A DNA stretch of 64,000 nucleotides. Source: Mycobacterium sp. 3519A. GTDB taxonomy: Bacteria; Actinomycetota; Actinomycetes; Mycobacteriales; Mycobacteriaceae. Each line of letters starts with the position of its first letter. The stretch's first letter is position 1. The stretch covers positions 988,923-1,052,922 of the forward strand of contig NZ_OESG01000014.1 in assembly GCF_900240945.1 (NCBI RefSeq), given 5' to 3'. Of this stretch, positions 63,631-64,000 are shown piece after piece. A model generated the notes under the pieces. That model did no database searches. It saw only the letters and a list, made by a program, of their open reading frames with translations, and was not told where the DNA came from. Made by a program: the position numbers and the translations under genes.

Positions 63631-64000
63631 CGGACACACTTTCAGGATAGAAACGCACTGGGCCGCAAGCGGTCTGGCCGCGGATCGCAGACACTGCGGC
63701 AGCCCTACCGCCCAATCCTCAACTGAGGCAACCTGGTCCGTGGAGGCCAGTCAGCGCCCACCGGCCGTCGTGGTGTTATGCGACGCGTGTGGACGCCGCG
63801 CGACGAGACCCTCCGAGGACAGTGTCGTGAACCTGGCTGCGCAAGAGCCTCCGATTGGGGTGCGCGCGGCGACCAAGCGGATGGCTGCCGCAGGCGAGCG
63901 ACCTCGCCGTATTGATCGGATCAAAGATCGCCATCCAAAGTTCGCACGGGCGCCGCGATACCCGCATCACGGCACGCCCATACACTGACTGCGTGGGTCG
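63631..64000. other. region after the giant gene, no supported gene
   Basis: In 370 bases I see no convincing gene. An open frame at 63740-63988 on the plus strand has no good ribosome binding site and an odd basic composition. A weak GC-rich inverted repeat near 63661-63680 might act as terminator. Any immunity or partner gene would lie beyond the window. Confidence 0.45.

Noticed and set aside
30886..63630. The giant gene as a polyketide or nonribosomal peptide synthase
   Set aside because: No ketosynthase, acyltransferase, adenylation or carrier-protein motifs were found; the motifs present are Fic, OTU, papain-like, HExxH and SET-like.
63740..63988. 82-codon frame after the giant gene, considered as an immunity gene
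   Set aside because: No ribosome binding site and a basic, repeat-free but unfamiliar composition; an antisense frame of like length exists in the same place.
1..64000. Plasmid-borne ESX (ESX-P) locus
   Set aside because: No replication, partition, relaxase or type IV coupling gene was found in the window; it cannot be ruled out from outside the window.

Overview
The window looks like chromosome of a mycobacterium or a very close relative. GC is high, GTG and ATG starts are used freely, and it carries a near-complete type VII (ESX) secretion locus with EccA, EccB, EccC, EccD, EccE, MycP, EspG, PE and PPE proteins, a combination essentially restricted to mycobacteria and their nearest kin. 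No rRNA, tRNA, CRISPR array, intact transposase, replication or conjugation gene was seen, so nothing shows that it is a plasmid.

Layout. (1) 1-2.0 kb: the end of a quinone oxidoreductase-type gene and a LysR regulator, an ordinary left flank. (2) 2.1-13 kb, plus strand: a WXG100-like protein, a fused three-ATPase EccC, EccD-1, MycP, an EspI/ParA-like ATPase and a second EccD; eccC, eccD-1 and mycP overlap by 4 bases. (3) 12.96-15.3 kb, minus strand: EccB and two YbaB/EspL-like proteins. (4) 15.5-18.4 kb, plus: EccA and a second EspI-like ATPase. (5) 18.4-21 kb, minus: a small membrane protein and EccE. (6) 21.4-27 kb, plus: the substrates and their chaperone, namely an Esp-like protein, PE, PPE, EspG and two Esx proteins, then a strong hairpin, a small EspC/PE-like protein and a YbaB-like protein. 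The machine genes are scattered over both strands and both EccD and EspI are duplicated, unlike the ESX-1 to ESX-5 layouts I know.

(7) 27.25-63.63 kb: one enormous reading direction. It opens as a WXG100-like, CpnT-type N-terminus with a membrane segment and is interrupted twice, at a run of five G (28172-28176) and a run of five C (31035-31039). Each break is a -1 shift; restoring one base at each site gives a single open frame of 12,126 codons. Even as given, the third piece alone encodes 10,914 residues. The chain reads as an assembly of effector-like modules joined by linkers: a Fic domain, two OTU-like cysteine protease domains, a hydrophobic segment, a roughly 2,100-residue region that may be beta-rich, seven papain-like (toxin glutamine deamidase-type) copies in active-looking and dead-looking forms, six copies of a domain whose last copy keeps an HExxH motif, two OmpA-like segments and a SET-like C-terminus. 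Near-identical internal repeats of 953 and 384 bp sit at in-frame spacings.

Working model (inference): the ESX machine in regions 2-6, helped by the Esx pair, EspG and the YbaB-like proteins, exports or displays the giant multidomain protein, as the much smaller CpnT of M. tuberculosis depends on an Esx pair. No immunity gene is visible downstream within the window.
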